Below are positions 20,920-32,361 of a stretch of 53,248 bases of DNA, in pieces. Position numbers and translations under genes: made by a program. The first letter of the stretch is position 1, and each line of letters opens with the position of its first letter. The stretch lies in the NCBI GenBank assembly GCA_015179025.1, contig WHUX01000297.1, positions 1 through 53,248 of the forward strand, given 5' to 3'. Source of the stretch: Terfezia claveryi (lineage: Eukaryota; Ascomycota; Pezizomycetes; Pezizales; Pezizaceae). Below the pieces are notes generated by a model. That model saw nothing but the letters and a program-made list of their open reading frames with translations. It was not told the DNA's origin and made no database searches.

Positions 20920-21917
20920 TTAGCAAACCAATAAACCTCTGCACTTCTTTGACGTTCCGAGGAGCCTGCCAGGCGAGGATTCCTCGACTTTCTTCTGCCC
21001 CATTTGTATCCCCTTTGTACCTACTTTAAATCCCACGAATTCGACTTCTGGGACATGGAAGATACACTTGTCTATGTTGACACAAAGGTTATTCTCCGTT
21101 AGTTTCTGCAGCACCCAACGGACGAGCTCGACATGTTCTTCCTCTGTTTGGGTATAAATGAGGATATCATCAATGTATACAACTATTCCTCGGTCAATTC
21201 GTTCCGATAGAATATTGTTAACATGTCGCTGGAAAACAGATGGCGCATTAGTTAGCCCAAAAGGCATAACTGTATATTCGTATAAGCCATATCTTGTCTT
21301 GAATGCTGTTTTCCACTCGTCTCCGGCTGCTATTCTGAGTAGGTTAAACCCGAGTTTGAGATCGAGTTTGGAGAAAACCTGTGAAGTACCAACTTGTTCC
21401 ATTAGGGTAGTCATAAGTGGTAGGGGATACTTGTCTTTTTTGGTTATGGCATTGAGCCCTCTATAGTCTACGACTATTCTGAGCTTGCCATTTGGCTGTT
21501 TGGCGAAGAATATAGGAGCGCCAGCACTGCTTTTGCTCGGTCTTATCTTGCCGGTTCGGAGCATCTCATCTAGGTATTCTTTGAGAAGCTCCAATTCATC
21601 AGGGAGAGGGGGTATAGTTTTCCTGACGGGGGACTCTTTCCTTCTTCTAACTCAATTGTCATGTCTTGTGGACCGTGCGTGGGAAGGGCGGATTGCAACT
21701 CCTTTCCAAAGATTTTTACAAAATCCCTGTACTGTGTTGGCAATCGATCAGCAAGTTCATGGATATTTTCAGTCGCTGTTATTTTCATAACCTTGCGAAC
21801 GTCTCCATTAGCGAACTTCTGATAATCCCATTCCCCTATTTCAATTAATCCGACATATTGAGTCTCTGCAAGTACTTCGTCAAAGTCAGCGAAATCAGTA
21901 ACCTCCTCGATTTCCAA
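20920..21917 (-). CDS. pol: Reverse transcriptase of A1
   Basis: The open frame 21594-20920 covers fingers and palm: [31 protein letters not shown] (motif A Asp), [16 protein letters not shown] (motif B), VVYIDDILIYT (motif C double Asp, near 21170) and the connection FVGFKVGTKGIQ. The piece 21917-21570 is the N-terminal part (YRDFVKIFGKELQSALP, PPSGKLYPLS) and is frameshifted against it around 21570-21600. RT copies element RNA into cDNA inside virus-like particles. Confidence 0.85.
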
Positions 21918-21925
21918 CGCTCTTT

Positions 21926-22680
21926 TTAGCTCGAGTCCATAAGGAGTGGTGACCGTAGCTTATCACAATTGGCTTTAATCCAATCCATCCCCAAAATGAG
22001 TGGAAGACCTGGTTCGAGGCACGCAACCTCAGTTACCAGGTCAAGAGTTTTGTTTCGTCCCGATCTTGCATCTGGGACCTCCATCTGCAGGTTCTGAACC
22101 TGCACTGTGCCAGACCTCTTGAGAATCGAGCCGTCGGCGCTCTCTAATCTCAGTCTTTTCTCCCTCTTAACCCAAGGCAGCATCATCTGTTCAACGAAAG
22201 AAGAATCAAAAATCGTGGCTTCTGCGCCAGTATCAACCAAAGCATTAATGGAAATTTCGCGTTTATTTCCTCCGTACATCCAAGATAACTTAACAGAGAT
22301 AAGAAATTTCAGTCCTTCACGCTTCAATACCTTCGCACCGATTTTCCTGCCAAAGAGAGATCCTTAATTCCATCCAATGAAATATCCGGCACCGCCACCT
22401 TTCGTGGTCTTTTTTCGAGTGCGCCAATATGAGGAGCCACCTCATCATCAGCTTTTCTTTTTGTCCCTTTTTTTGCGTTTTTATTTGATAAAGAAAGAGA
22501 AGAAATAGCAGAAGAAGACAAATTGCGAGAAACAGAACTAATCAAAACAGGGTCAATATCCATAGGTTCCCCTTCATGTTCCTCCTTCCAACTGCCAACA
22601 GAGATGCCATTCCTTATAACACAAATAGAAAACCAATCCTGCGAGACTATCCGACCCGACGTACTAGATAGCCCGCATCC
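21926..22680 (-). CDS. pol: Start of Pol and aspartic protease of A1
   Basis: Immediately after the gag stop (TAG 22681-22683) the same frame stays open for 39 codons to Met (MDIDPVLISS, 22563) and on through a Lys/Arg-rich linker. After an indel the protease proper (22327-21926) reads ISINALVDTGAEATIFDSSF with the catalytic DTGA near 22230 and LPLILGMDWIKA as the hydrophobic-Gly flap partner. It would cleave Gag-Pol. Because no ATG lies close to the TAG, Pol is probably made by reading through it. Confidence 0.8.
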
Positions 22681-24758
22681 CTAACAGTCCGAATTTTCCC
22701 CATAATCCAACTCATCCTCACTACAATATGCCCAAACTGAACCTCAAGTGGCGCTACTACAGCCGCTCCTGCAGACACTGTGCCACTTTCTTAGCTTCCT
22801 CCTTTCCCTTTCCCTTTCCCTTTGCCTTTGTTTCATCTGTAACCTTCCAACCATAGAACAGTCACCCATCATGTGAGATTTGTCCCCACACTTGATGCAC
22901 TGTCCGTCCTTCTTTCGAGCCTGTCTCATAGCATATGTAACGCTATCTTGGCCAGGCTCTTTGGCTTTCTTAGAAGGAGTATCTGACTTGGATTTAGCTT
23001 TAGCATCAGGCTTGGTTTTTGCCTTTTGCTTGGCTTGGTAATTCGGTCTTTGAGGTTTTCGGACTTCTTTTCGGCAGTCTTGGAGTGTTGGGTACCTCCT
23101 TTTTCGCACCAGCAGCCTGTTCTTTTTGACGGAACTGGCTCTGTGCATGTGCCTCCCTAACCTTCTCATACTCAACCTGAGACCCGGCATTTGCGATGGC
23201 CTGAAAGCACATTTCTGTACTGCAGGTACCTTATCTAGAATGTCTTTGTCAGTACTGACTCGGACCATATGGGCCCGAGTCTCAGGCTGAATAGCACTAA
23301 TCAGGTGCTCCCAGAGCTGTTCCCGTGGTAGTTCCGCTACCAACTGATGAACCCTGACACGAGCGATGAAATCTTTCATCAACTCACCTTTCTTCTGGAA
23401 CTCCTTCTGAAGGGAGACCTTTGCATCCCGCTTCTCATGCTGGTTCTGGTGTGCGTTTATGAATTCACGTTTAAAGACATTAAACGTGTCCCATTCAACC
23501 CATCCGGAGTTGGCATCTGGTGTTCGCTTGTGTTGGTTTGCGTAATACCAGGTGCTCGCACCTCCTGTAAGTAGATCCGCTACAAACAGGATTTTTTCGC
23601 TATGAGTAGAGTATGTTAGCGGCATGCGTTCAAAGGTGTGGTCTACCTTCATCAGAAATTCCTTCAGCTTGCTTGAAGTTCCATCGAACTTCGGTGGTAG
23701 GGGGAGGTTTCGGGGTTCTTTCTTGTCAGAAAGAACTCGGGTTTTTTGGACTGGAGGTGGAGGAGGTGGAGGTGGTGGAGGTGGTACTGGACCTGTCCGA
23801 GTACCACGGATGATGAAATCTTCGATATCATCATCAATCGATCGAGTTCGTTTTGGTGGGCGCTGTTGGCCAAGTGGTTGCTCTTGTAGGTCTTTGAGCT
23901 TTCGTTTGTGAGTTTGGATTCGGCGAGAGAGTTCTTCTACCGATTCCTTGTTAGTTTCACAACTCCGAATACGATCATCTTGTTCTTGTTTGATCGCTTT
24001 TTGTGCCCAATCATTTAGCTTGCCCACATCGCCTTGATCCCATCAAACTCAACCTTAGCTGCATCTATTATTGCCTCCGTATCCTCCTTGAGCTTCTTTG
24101 TTAGCTCTTTCCATTGGATTTCTAACGTTTCCTTAATGAAACTGTTAGCCGTTTACAGCATCTTCTTGCCATCGTTTGCCCTTTTAGAGCTGCTACTTCT
24201 TCAGTTACCTGTTGTCGTAGCAACTTTAAGTCTTCATAAGTTGCTCTAGCACCATTAAATACAATAGTATGAGCTTCTTGTGCTTGTTTTAGAAAACTAG
24301 CTTGGGCATTTAAACCTTCGGTAAGGTTCAGAATTTCGGCTCGTTGCCGTTCGAATTCTGTAGCTCCATCTCGAACTATTCTAGCCAATAATTCATCATA
24401 TTCTTGTTGGCTTAGTCCTGTACGAGGGGTCGAATTGGACGTAGTGGGGGTTGTGCGGGATGGCGTGTGAAGAGGCATTGCTGTTTGTTCGTCGAGGTGG
24501 TCTTCGGAAGGTAGGCCAAATCGATCAATTAATCCAGGTGGAAATGACTGTAACTCGTCTGGACTATATATGGGTGTCTTGAGGATTCTATCCCACGAGA
24601 TAGGATATCCTCCATTGGGATGTCAATGAGATCATCTTCCGTATCGTATCTGATGTGGAAGATTGTGTGGTCTTTGGGTGATGGCACGGGTGTGACATCT
24701 GGAATGTAAGGGGTTGGTAGGGCTGGCGAGGCCCTCTTGGTGTCTGTGAACTAGACAT
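22681..24758 (-). CDS. gag: Gag polyprotein of A1
   Basis: Start ATG 24758 (MSSSQTPRGPRQPYQ), homologous stop TAG 22681-22683. The main open piece is 24027-22744: coiled coil, poly-Pro run, capsid-like domain (PPKFDGTSSKLKEFLMKVDH, then GGASTWYYANQHK, WDTFNVFKREF), and the CCHC knuckle CIKCGDKSHMMGDC near 22860-22900. Single-base losses break the N-terminal part (24122-24776) and the basic tail, where a shifted frame gives an artificial RERERERR run. Gag forms the particle and binds RNA through the knuckle. Confidence 0.8.
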
Positions 24759-24796
24759 GATTAGAGTATATAGCAAATGATAACGAGAATCACTGG

Positions 24797-24807
24797 CTAC
24801 AAAGTAA
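24797..24807 (-). promoter_or_regulatory. Primer-binding region of A1 (probably self-primed)
   Basis: In element sense the LTR end GTGACA is followed by TTACTTTGTAGCC. It does not begin with TGG, as a tRNA 3'-end primer site would. ACTTTGTAG is the exact complement of CTACAAAGT, present once in the LTR about 85 bases after TATAAATA. The same sequence stands at 851-861 and 44297-44307. Confidence 0.5.
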
Positions 24808-26260
24808 TGTCACGGGGGCCCTATTGACTGATAGCGCTCTTGCGACTATTAGGACGGCCGTAATTTCTGCCGCAACGATATCTATTCCGCAACACAGAAT
24901 ATCAATCCTATAGCAGTAAAGTTCAATCCAACTATAGTTCCTCACGACGGATCTTATTTCGCAACACAAAATAAATCCTATGTCGCTTAAACTAAAGTTA
25001 ACTCAAGACTTAGAACTTTGTAGGCTTCGTGTACTCAAGGTGCTCTTGCTTTCGAATACTCGCTGGTGGTAGAATAAATTCAACCGGAACTACTTGCACT
25101 ATTTATATCCCGGTGTTTGTAGATATTCTTATGATAAAAATATTTTATAAAACGCGGGCCTACCTGTCACCTTGGAATTTCTTCCTAAGTGTTATGCCAT
25201 CCACACCTTTGTTAATGCAGTTGCTATCTGCACTCGTTGTCACAGGTTACTAACCCGAACGTAGAGAATATTCCCATGTCTGCATGTTATACGTACTTCG
25301 CTTATAGCTCGCTTATCCCATTAAAGAATTCTTATCCGAGACAACTAAATTCAATTTCAGATACGTTACCAATCCCGATACTATCGAATTACCATCCGAC
25401 AATATCCGAAGGCATCTAATTATGTTTCCGGCAATATTCACTTAATAGTGTCTAGTGTCCATTGAAAATAATTTTCAACTGCACATAACTCTATGAATAG
25501 AGAACCGTGGGTCACAAGTAGATTACCATTGGAAAGGTATCAACGCATAGAAGATTATAGAATCTTAGTTTATCTCGATACCCAAATTATTCATGAGTTA
25601 TTACCAATAATAAGTAAACCTCCTCGTGGACCTATATGACCATATTAAAAGTCTTATATCTCCATGAGTTTAACTCCGATCATAAAAGGATTGCAGAAAT
25701 GGAATCAGGACGAAGAGTAGGCCTAGATAGAACCTTGAAACATTAAATTCGGAGAACTTTATGTTTTGGCCCTACCTTTGGCCTCTGTCCTGGGCGCACT
25801 CCCTTATAGTGTCACCGGACGCACTTTGGTCTAAAGTGCGCCCTCGGTCCTTCATTTTTTTAGTTATTTTTACCGAATTATTTTCCTGCAGTTCAGGGTA
25901 ATAATTCAATATTCAGGGTAACGCCAAGACTTCAGGGTAACAGCTAATATAGCTAGCATATATATGCATATAGTCAGCATATTAATCTGAGTATAACTAT
26001 TGAACCTTAATCGGATTCTTATGAAACTTAAACCGTAGCTCCCTCAAGGGTCTATGGACGTTCCATAAGGGTCTTAACCATCTAGGATGATTATAAACTA
26101 TCCGAGGTTCATACCTGTTTCATATACTTAACTCTCATAGATAAGTATTTAAAATGTTTGCACCATACTGCTAAGAGTGTACCTAGAGTTCATATAGATC
26201 CTAGGGTCATTCTGTAAGGGCCCAAATACCTTTAGTAGGGCTGGATATCACCCCGTGACA
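24808..26260 (-). repeat. 5' LTR of element A1, 1453 bp
   Basis: Begins TGTCACGGGGG and ends CCCCGTGACA on the + strand. Element-sense TATAAATA box and downstream leader supply the promoter of A1. It has small losses relative to other copies (for example near 24865, 24990, 25112), matching the indel-rich stretch of the adjacent gag. Confidence 0.9.
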
Positions 26261-26265
26261 CACCT

Positions 26266-27315
26266 AGTATTGGGCCACGGCCAAGAATTGAAACTGGGTT
26301 TGCATACAGGAATGAAATCTTGTTCGATGAAGAGGAATGTGGATTGTAATATTTTGGCTACATTGTAAGCTAATTCCAATGTAGGATAAGGGAAATGAAT
26401 CCTCGTCCGATTCCTCGTCCGATTCAGATGAGGAAACACTCGTTGATGCTACTGTACTCGCACCAGGCGTTGGAAAAGGCATGTGAGTATTTTTGGCGAT
26501 TCCCAGTATTTTACAACCCTTTGCCAGCACCGCAAAAAAGATTGTGATAAAATACACATTATACAGGAAACCACTGTTAACACATGGGGAAATACTCCTG
26601 CTGATACAGCATGCTTGGTCTAAGGCCCAAATGGAGCCACGCTATGTAGAACGAGTAAAGGAGGTGGATACCTTTGTATAGTACCAAATCTGTTTTACTG
26701 CGTTGGCTTGCTAATTGGAAACAGCTCAAAGCTGTACAATCTCGAACAAGATTACATCTTATATTTGAATGTAGAGCCAGTATCACAAGGGTGTATGATA
26801 TTGGCCGGTTACTAAAGGAAAGCATGAAAACCAAGGTTGAGTACTTGCTAGATGGGGATCGATTCATCTACAGGCAAAGCAGTCCTAGCGTAAGTTGATG
26901 GAGTTGCAGATCCCAGTACAAGTAGCCTTATAGTCTAAAATCCAATGCTAATAGTCGGAAAGGAACTCAAGGGTCGCTTCCGCACCAAGAAGATCATTGC
27001 GATTATATATCAGTGGTATTTCCAGGGCTCAAAAATGCAGGGGAATAGAGACCCAGATTTCCTAAATAAGATAAATAGTATCTTCATATGCTTTGTGGCA
27101 TCAGCCATGCGTCATAGTTTGAAGGCATAGAGGAAGGGCGAGATTGCTCTGGTGATGCAGGAGTTTAAATATGAGACTGCCTGATGTAAGTTGTGCATGA
27201 CCTATAATGAGGGGCGAAAGTACTCACTGCATTAGAAAATGACTAACGTGAAACAGGCACATATGAGAGACTCAAGAATACATGAGAGATACATTCAAAA
27301 GTAATACAGAAGCTT
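26266..27315 (+). pseudogene. Second unrecognised degenerate gene, part downstream of A1
   Basis: Coding-like segments in more than one frame with frequent stops. Examples: GPRPRIETGFAYRNEILF (26270-26340); a 75-codon open piece with basic helices, SVLLRWLANWKQLKAVQ (26674-26898); and GRFRTKKIIAIIYQWYFQG into DPDFLNKINSIFICFV (26945-27130). The last continues through stops to about 27315. I recognise no family. Its left end is severed by A1, and part of it may lie at 16913-17064. Confidence 0.4.
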
Positions 27316-27318
27316 ATT

Positions 27319-27660
27319 ATGAATAATATCAAGGCTGGCCTGGCACGTCGAATTGCAGCTCAAGTAAGGATTTTGGAACGAGAACCCGTTGACGCACCAC
27401 AGGTTAAAGATGAAGCCAAATATGAGGCAGAATTAAGAAAGGAGCTAGAGCACTTGTACGACAGATTGAATGTGCCAGCACACAAACGCCGTTGTGAAGG
27501 GAGCCAATTGAGAGATTCTTCCGTAGAGTTGGCAGGGCCATTGGACCTGATTGTTGATGATGAACTGGAGGAGAGTGGAGATATAGATGAAGAGGGTGGA
27601 GATTTGGACAGCGGGAGCTGGGATGTGGACATTAATTTTGACGGAGCGGATACGGAGTAA
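27319..27660 (+). CDS. Acidic C-terminal reading frame, unknown function
   Basis: Open 113-codon frame beginning MNNIKAGLARRIAAQ, with a helical Lys/Glu-rich middle (EAKYEAELRKELEHLYDRL) and a very acidic end (DDELEESGDIDEEGGDLDSG) before TAA at 27658. It is the only long undamaged frame in this stretch and may be the C-terminus of the degenerate gene to its left; the Met may be internal. A CT-rich, T-rich stretch (27720-27850) follows as a plausible 3' UTR. No homologue is recognised. Confidence 0.4.
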   Translation: MNNIKAGLARRIAAQVRILEREPVDAPQVKDEAKYEAELRKELEHLYDRLNVPAHKRRCEGSQLRDSSVELAGPLDLIVDDELEESGDIDEEGGDLDSGSWDVDINFDGADTE

Positions 27661-28684
27661 CTGAACACGTCGGATAGGGACTTGAAGCGAATATAGTAGG
27701 GGGAGGAAGGGTTTTCCTAGATCAGTTCCCAGTTTGTTCTGTCTCCGTATAGTAATTGGTTTTGTTTTTCTTGTCGGTCGGTATTAGTTCTTTTTCTCTT
27801 GTCTCTTCCTTGTTTCTCTCTGTATTTCACTCCACATGTTTTTCTCTACATGTTTCTCTCACTGTGCTTTTTATTACTGAGTAATTTGTGGCTGGAACAT
27901 GGATATAATCGGGTGAGGGGGGAGGACGCAGCACATTGGATTTCATTTGGTGGTAGTTTGTAGGTATGGCCATGAGGTTCGGAATGTATTTTTTAGTCAT
28001 GGAAAATAGAAGTCAAACAAAGAAAACCTCGTGTTTGTGCTAAGAATGAGTCATCGATTTAGAACGAAGATAAATTAAATCATAAGCATCAGAAGAGCAA
28101 GTGTTAGGAAGGGGAACTTAGAAACGCGATATGTCGCATTAAAAACTTCAGAAGGAGAATTGTAGGAAGGGAAACTTAGGAACATGATGTGTCGGATTGA
28201 AAACATTACAAAGACAATAGGGAGAAGATTAAGCCAGGAAGACGCGGGATAGGAGGTGTAACTTTAAGGAGTGGATTGTGTGCATATTGAGTTGGGACGG
28301 TAAGATATGTGAGTGACAATAGGAAAAAGAGGAGAGTAGGTTGGGTGAATACAGGAGAATGCAAAGTGTGAATGCATGCTTACAAAGTCAAGAGACAGAG
28401 GTAAGAGTAGAAGAGAAGTGAGGCTGAAGCGGAATGAGGGGAACGCAAAATGTTAGATTGGAAACTTAGCAAAGCGGATAACGCTGGGATGTTATGAGGA
28501 AAGAGGTATGCATAGATACTATGGTAGAAACAGTACAAAGGTTACATGGTGGTTCAGGGAGTTGGAAGCACCAAAGGTATGCCAGGAAGGGAACACGGAA
28601 TACTAGTGCGTCACAAGGCTTAGTTCTGCAATAGAGCGCCAGGTGCACCTGGTGCACCTGGCGCAAATAAACTCATTACTGATA
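27661..28684. other. Non-coding DNA with a 59-bp direct repeat and a 29-bp palindrome
   Basis: No convincing reading frame. Two copies of a roughly 59-bp unit (AGAAG..GGAAGGG.AACTTAG type) occupy 28091-28208. A perfect 14-bp inverted repeat with a one-base centre stands at 28636-28664 (arm GCGCCAGGTGCACC). Element A2 starts, truncated, about 20 bases later. Confidence 0.6.
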
Positions 28685-28687
28685 TAT

Positions 28688-31307
28688 AACTACCCTAATA
28701 GAACAAGTTGGTACTTCACAGGTTTTCTCCAAACTCAATCTCAAACTCGGGTTTAACCTACTCAGAATAGCAGCCGGAGATGTGTGGAAAACAGCATTCA
28801 AAACAAGATATAGCTCATACGAATATACAGTTATGCTTTTTGGGCTAACTAATGCACCATCTGTTTTCCAGTGACATGTTAACAATATTCTATCAGAACG
28901 AATTGACTGAGGAATAGTTGTATACATTGATGATATCCTCATTTATACCCAAACAGAGGAAGAACATGTCGAGCTCGTCTGTTGGGTACTACAGAAACTA
29001 ACGGAGAATAACCTTTGTGTCAACATAGACAAGTGTATCTTCCATGTCCCAGAAGTCGAATTCGTAGGATTTAAAGTAGGTACAAAGGGGATACAAATGG
29101 GCCAGAAGAAAGTCGAGGATATCCTCGCCTGGCAGGCTCCTCGGAACGTCAAAGAAGTGCAAAGGTTTATTGGATTTGCTAATTTCTATCACCGGTTTAT
29201 TCAAGGCTTTAGTAGTTTGGCTTTGCCAATTCAGACACTAACGCATAATAGAGTTCCTTGGAACTGGACACAGCAGTATCAACAGACCTTCGATGAGTTT
29301 AAATATAGGTTCACTACCGCTCCGATACTATGCCATTACTACTCAGAATGACTAAAAATGATTGAGACAGATGCGTCTGATCTAGCAAAAGCTGGTATTC
29401 TATCCCAAAAAGAACCAGATGGTCGTTGGCACCCAGTAGCATACTATTCAAAACGCTTTATCCCAGCAGAACTTAATTACGATGTCCATGACAAAGAGAT
29501 GGTCGTAATTGTTAATAGTTTCCAGGAATGAAGACATTTTCTCATGGGTGCCTCGGAGAAGATAATTGTATATACGGATTACAAGAACCTTGAGTACTTT
29601 AATTCCACTAAGATACTCAATTGAAGGCAGGCCAGATGGGCGGAAATACTAAGCCAGTTTAATTTTAGAATTATCTACTACCCAGGTAATAAAAATAGCA
29701 AAGCAGATGCACTTTCTCGTCAGGTTGATTCTGACCTCGAAGGAGGGGGAGAGAAGTAGGACTACACGATTCGGATGTTCAAGCCTGGTCAATTCCAACT
29801 AGGAACAAGTGAGGAGAGTCTAGTAACCCGCCACATTATGGCAGTAAAGGCCTCACAAAGAGAAGAATCAAGTTAGTCAAAAGAGATCCAAGAGGCTGAC
29901 CTCAAGGTTGACAAGTGGTTAGGGATTCTGAATGCGTTGAAGTTTGGCAAGGAGTACTCTGGACTCGATCATTACGGTTTAGAAGATGACATGGTAACCT
30001 ATGAACGTCGCCTAAATATAATTGACAACAACTCCCTAAAGTTGTAAGTGGCTTTCTAGTGTCCCGATGCTAAAGTTGCAGCTAATTTCGGACGTGACAA
30101 AACCCTCGAGCTCATGAAACGAAATTACTACTGGCCTAATATGGAAGACTGGGTACAAAACTATGTTCATATATGTGATGCTTGTCAAAGAAACAAGACA
30201 GCAAGACACAAGAAATATGGCAAGCTCGTACCTCTTCCAATCCCCTATAGGCCGTGAGAACACATTTCCATGGATTTCATCACTGATTTATTACCAGTCA
30301 AAAGGTATAATCAGATCTGGGTTATTGTTGATAGGTTTACTAAGATGACATATTTCATTCCCTTAAAGAACTGGAAGGCAAAAGAGTTGGTTGGGATATT
30401 TGACAAGAAGGTTTAGAGGCTGCACGGATTACTAAAGAGGGTTGTTTTGGATCGGGATTTGGTGTTTACAGGTTCATTTTGGATGAAGATAATGTAGTTA
30501 TTAGGAGTTGAGTTGGATAAGTCATCGGCATATTACCTCTAGAGTGATGGTCAAACCGAACGAGTCAACCAGAGATGACTGGGTTGAGTTATTATCATTT
30601 GCCGAGTTCTGTTATAATAATACTATCCACTCTGGAACTAAACTCATACCATTCTTCGCCTATATGCTCAATACCCAGAATACAATTTCCAGAACCCAAC
30701 CGAATCCTCAACTGAATTGAACAACTATGAGGTAGTCAAGACAGTCGAAACATTGGACACAATAAGGGAGGCTATAAGGGAGAACATGAAGGCAGCATAG
30801 GACCGGATGTCCAAATACTACAATCTCAAGGTAGCAGAGAAGGAACCGACATTCAAAGTAGGAGATTGGGTCATGGTCAACACAAAAAACATCAAAATAA
30901 GGTGTCCAACCAAGAAGCTTGACTACAAGTTATGAGGGAAGTTTAGAATCAAATGGCTTATTGGTACTTATGCCTATAAGTTAGAGCTTCCCCCAAGTAC
31001 AGGCAAAACTCACCCAGTTTTTCATATTAGTTTGTTGGAACCCTACCACCTTAACACAATTGCTGGCAGACGCTCACTAACACCCCCTCCAGTCGACCTT
31101 GAAGAATCGGAATACCAGGTGGAAAAGGTTAGGACAAGCAAGCTCAAGAAGGGACGGGTTATGTATTTAGTCTCTTGGAAAGGTTATAGTCCTGATGATA
31201 ACATATGGGAACCATATGAGAACCTAAAGGATGGAGCAGACGATTTAATTCGAAAATTCCACCTGGATAATCCTCGTAAGCCTCGAGACCCTGATGTTAT
31301 CTTGTGA
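28688..31307 (+). pseudogene. pol: Pol of A2: RT (partial), RNase H, integrase, chromodomain
   Basis: RT starts at the codons for [15 protein letters not shown]; the active site YIDDIL is intact at 28921-28938. RNase H shows ETDASDLAKAG (about 29364) and ADALSRQVD (about 29704). Integrase: MDFIT near 30270; the second Asp in LDRDLVF near 30444 (Ser of SDRD changed); TERVNQ near 30557. About 40 bp just after TERVNQ is deleted compared with A1. The chromodomain and final PRDPDVIL frame are open (31032-31307), with the same stop as A3. Numerous TAG, TGA and TAA codons stand where A1 and A3 have sense codons. Confidence 0.85.
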
Positions 31308-32361
31308 GGATTTTTCTTTTTTTCCTATTATTAGGAATTAGGTTTTTTGAATTATCTTTACATTTTTGTTTTACCTGTATTTCTTATGCCATATTGTCCC
31401 AGGGGTGCAATGAAATGTATGCAGCTATGCTTTAGTTGTCATACATGAGGACTGGTTCTCAAGCCCCATCCATTATTGTTAGTAGCAATAATGATTCTAG
31501 TTGCATGATCAATTAGGTTCTTGCAGACAAGAACCTTAAGGAGGGAGGCACTGTCACGGGGTAATATCCAGCCCTACCAAAGGTACTTGGGCCCTTATAG
31601 AACGACCCTAGGATCTATATAGACTCTTGGTACACTTTTAGCAGTCTAGTGCAAACATTTCTAATACTTGTCTATAAGAGTTAAGTATATGAAACGGGTA
31701 TGAACCTTGGAGTAGTTTATAATTATCCCAGATAGTTAAGACCCTTATGGAACGTCCATAGGCCCTTGAGAGAGCTACGGTTTAAGTTTCATAAGTATCT
31801 GATTAAAGGTTCAATAGTTATACCCAGATCAATATACTAGCTATATGTATACATATACTAGCTATTAGCTGTTACCCTGAAGTCTTGGCATTACCCTGAA
31901 TTGCTGATTATTACTCTGAACTTAAGGAAAATAATTCGGTAAAAATAACTAAAAAAATGAAGGACCGAGGGCCCACTTTAGACCAAAGTGCGTCCAGTAA
32001 CACTATAAGGGAGTGCACCTAAGACAAAGGCCAAAGGTAGGGCCAAAACATAAAGTTCTCCATATTTAATGTTTCAAGGTTCTATCTAGGCCTACTCTGC
32101 GCCCTGATTCCATTTCTGCAATCCATTTTATGATCGGAGTTAAACTCATGGAAATATAAGACTTTTAATATAGTCATATAGGTCTATAAGTAGGTTTACT
32201 TATTATTAGTAATAACTCCGTATATAATTTGGGTATTAAGATAAACTAAGATTCTATAATCTTTTATGCGTTGATACCTTTCCAATGGTAATCTACTTGT
32301 GATCCACGGTTCTTTATTCATAGAGTTATATACAGTTGAAAATTATTTTCAATGGATACTA

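Larger units (their letters stand above)
17065..26260 (-). mobile_element. Full-length family-A chromovirus A1 (Ty3/Gypsy), 9196 bp
   Basis: Two LTRs (17065-18519 and 24808-26260) enclose gag and pol on the minus strand. Flanks are CTCCT (17060-17064) and CACCT (26261-26265), a 5-bp duplication with one mismatch. Gag, protease, RT, RNase H, integrase and chromodomain are all present, but the gag-RT half has many single-base deletions. With A3 (9187 bp) it defines the full structure of the family. Confidence 0.9.

Noticed and set aside
22744..22860. Arg/Glu alternating tail (RERERERR) in A1 Gag as a special domain
   Set aside because: Element Y reads Lys/Gly/Lys-rich here; the alternation arises from a one-base loss in a CCCTTT-repeat tract.
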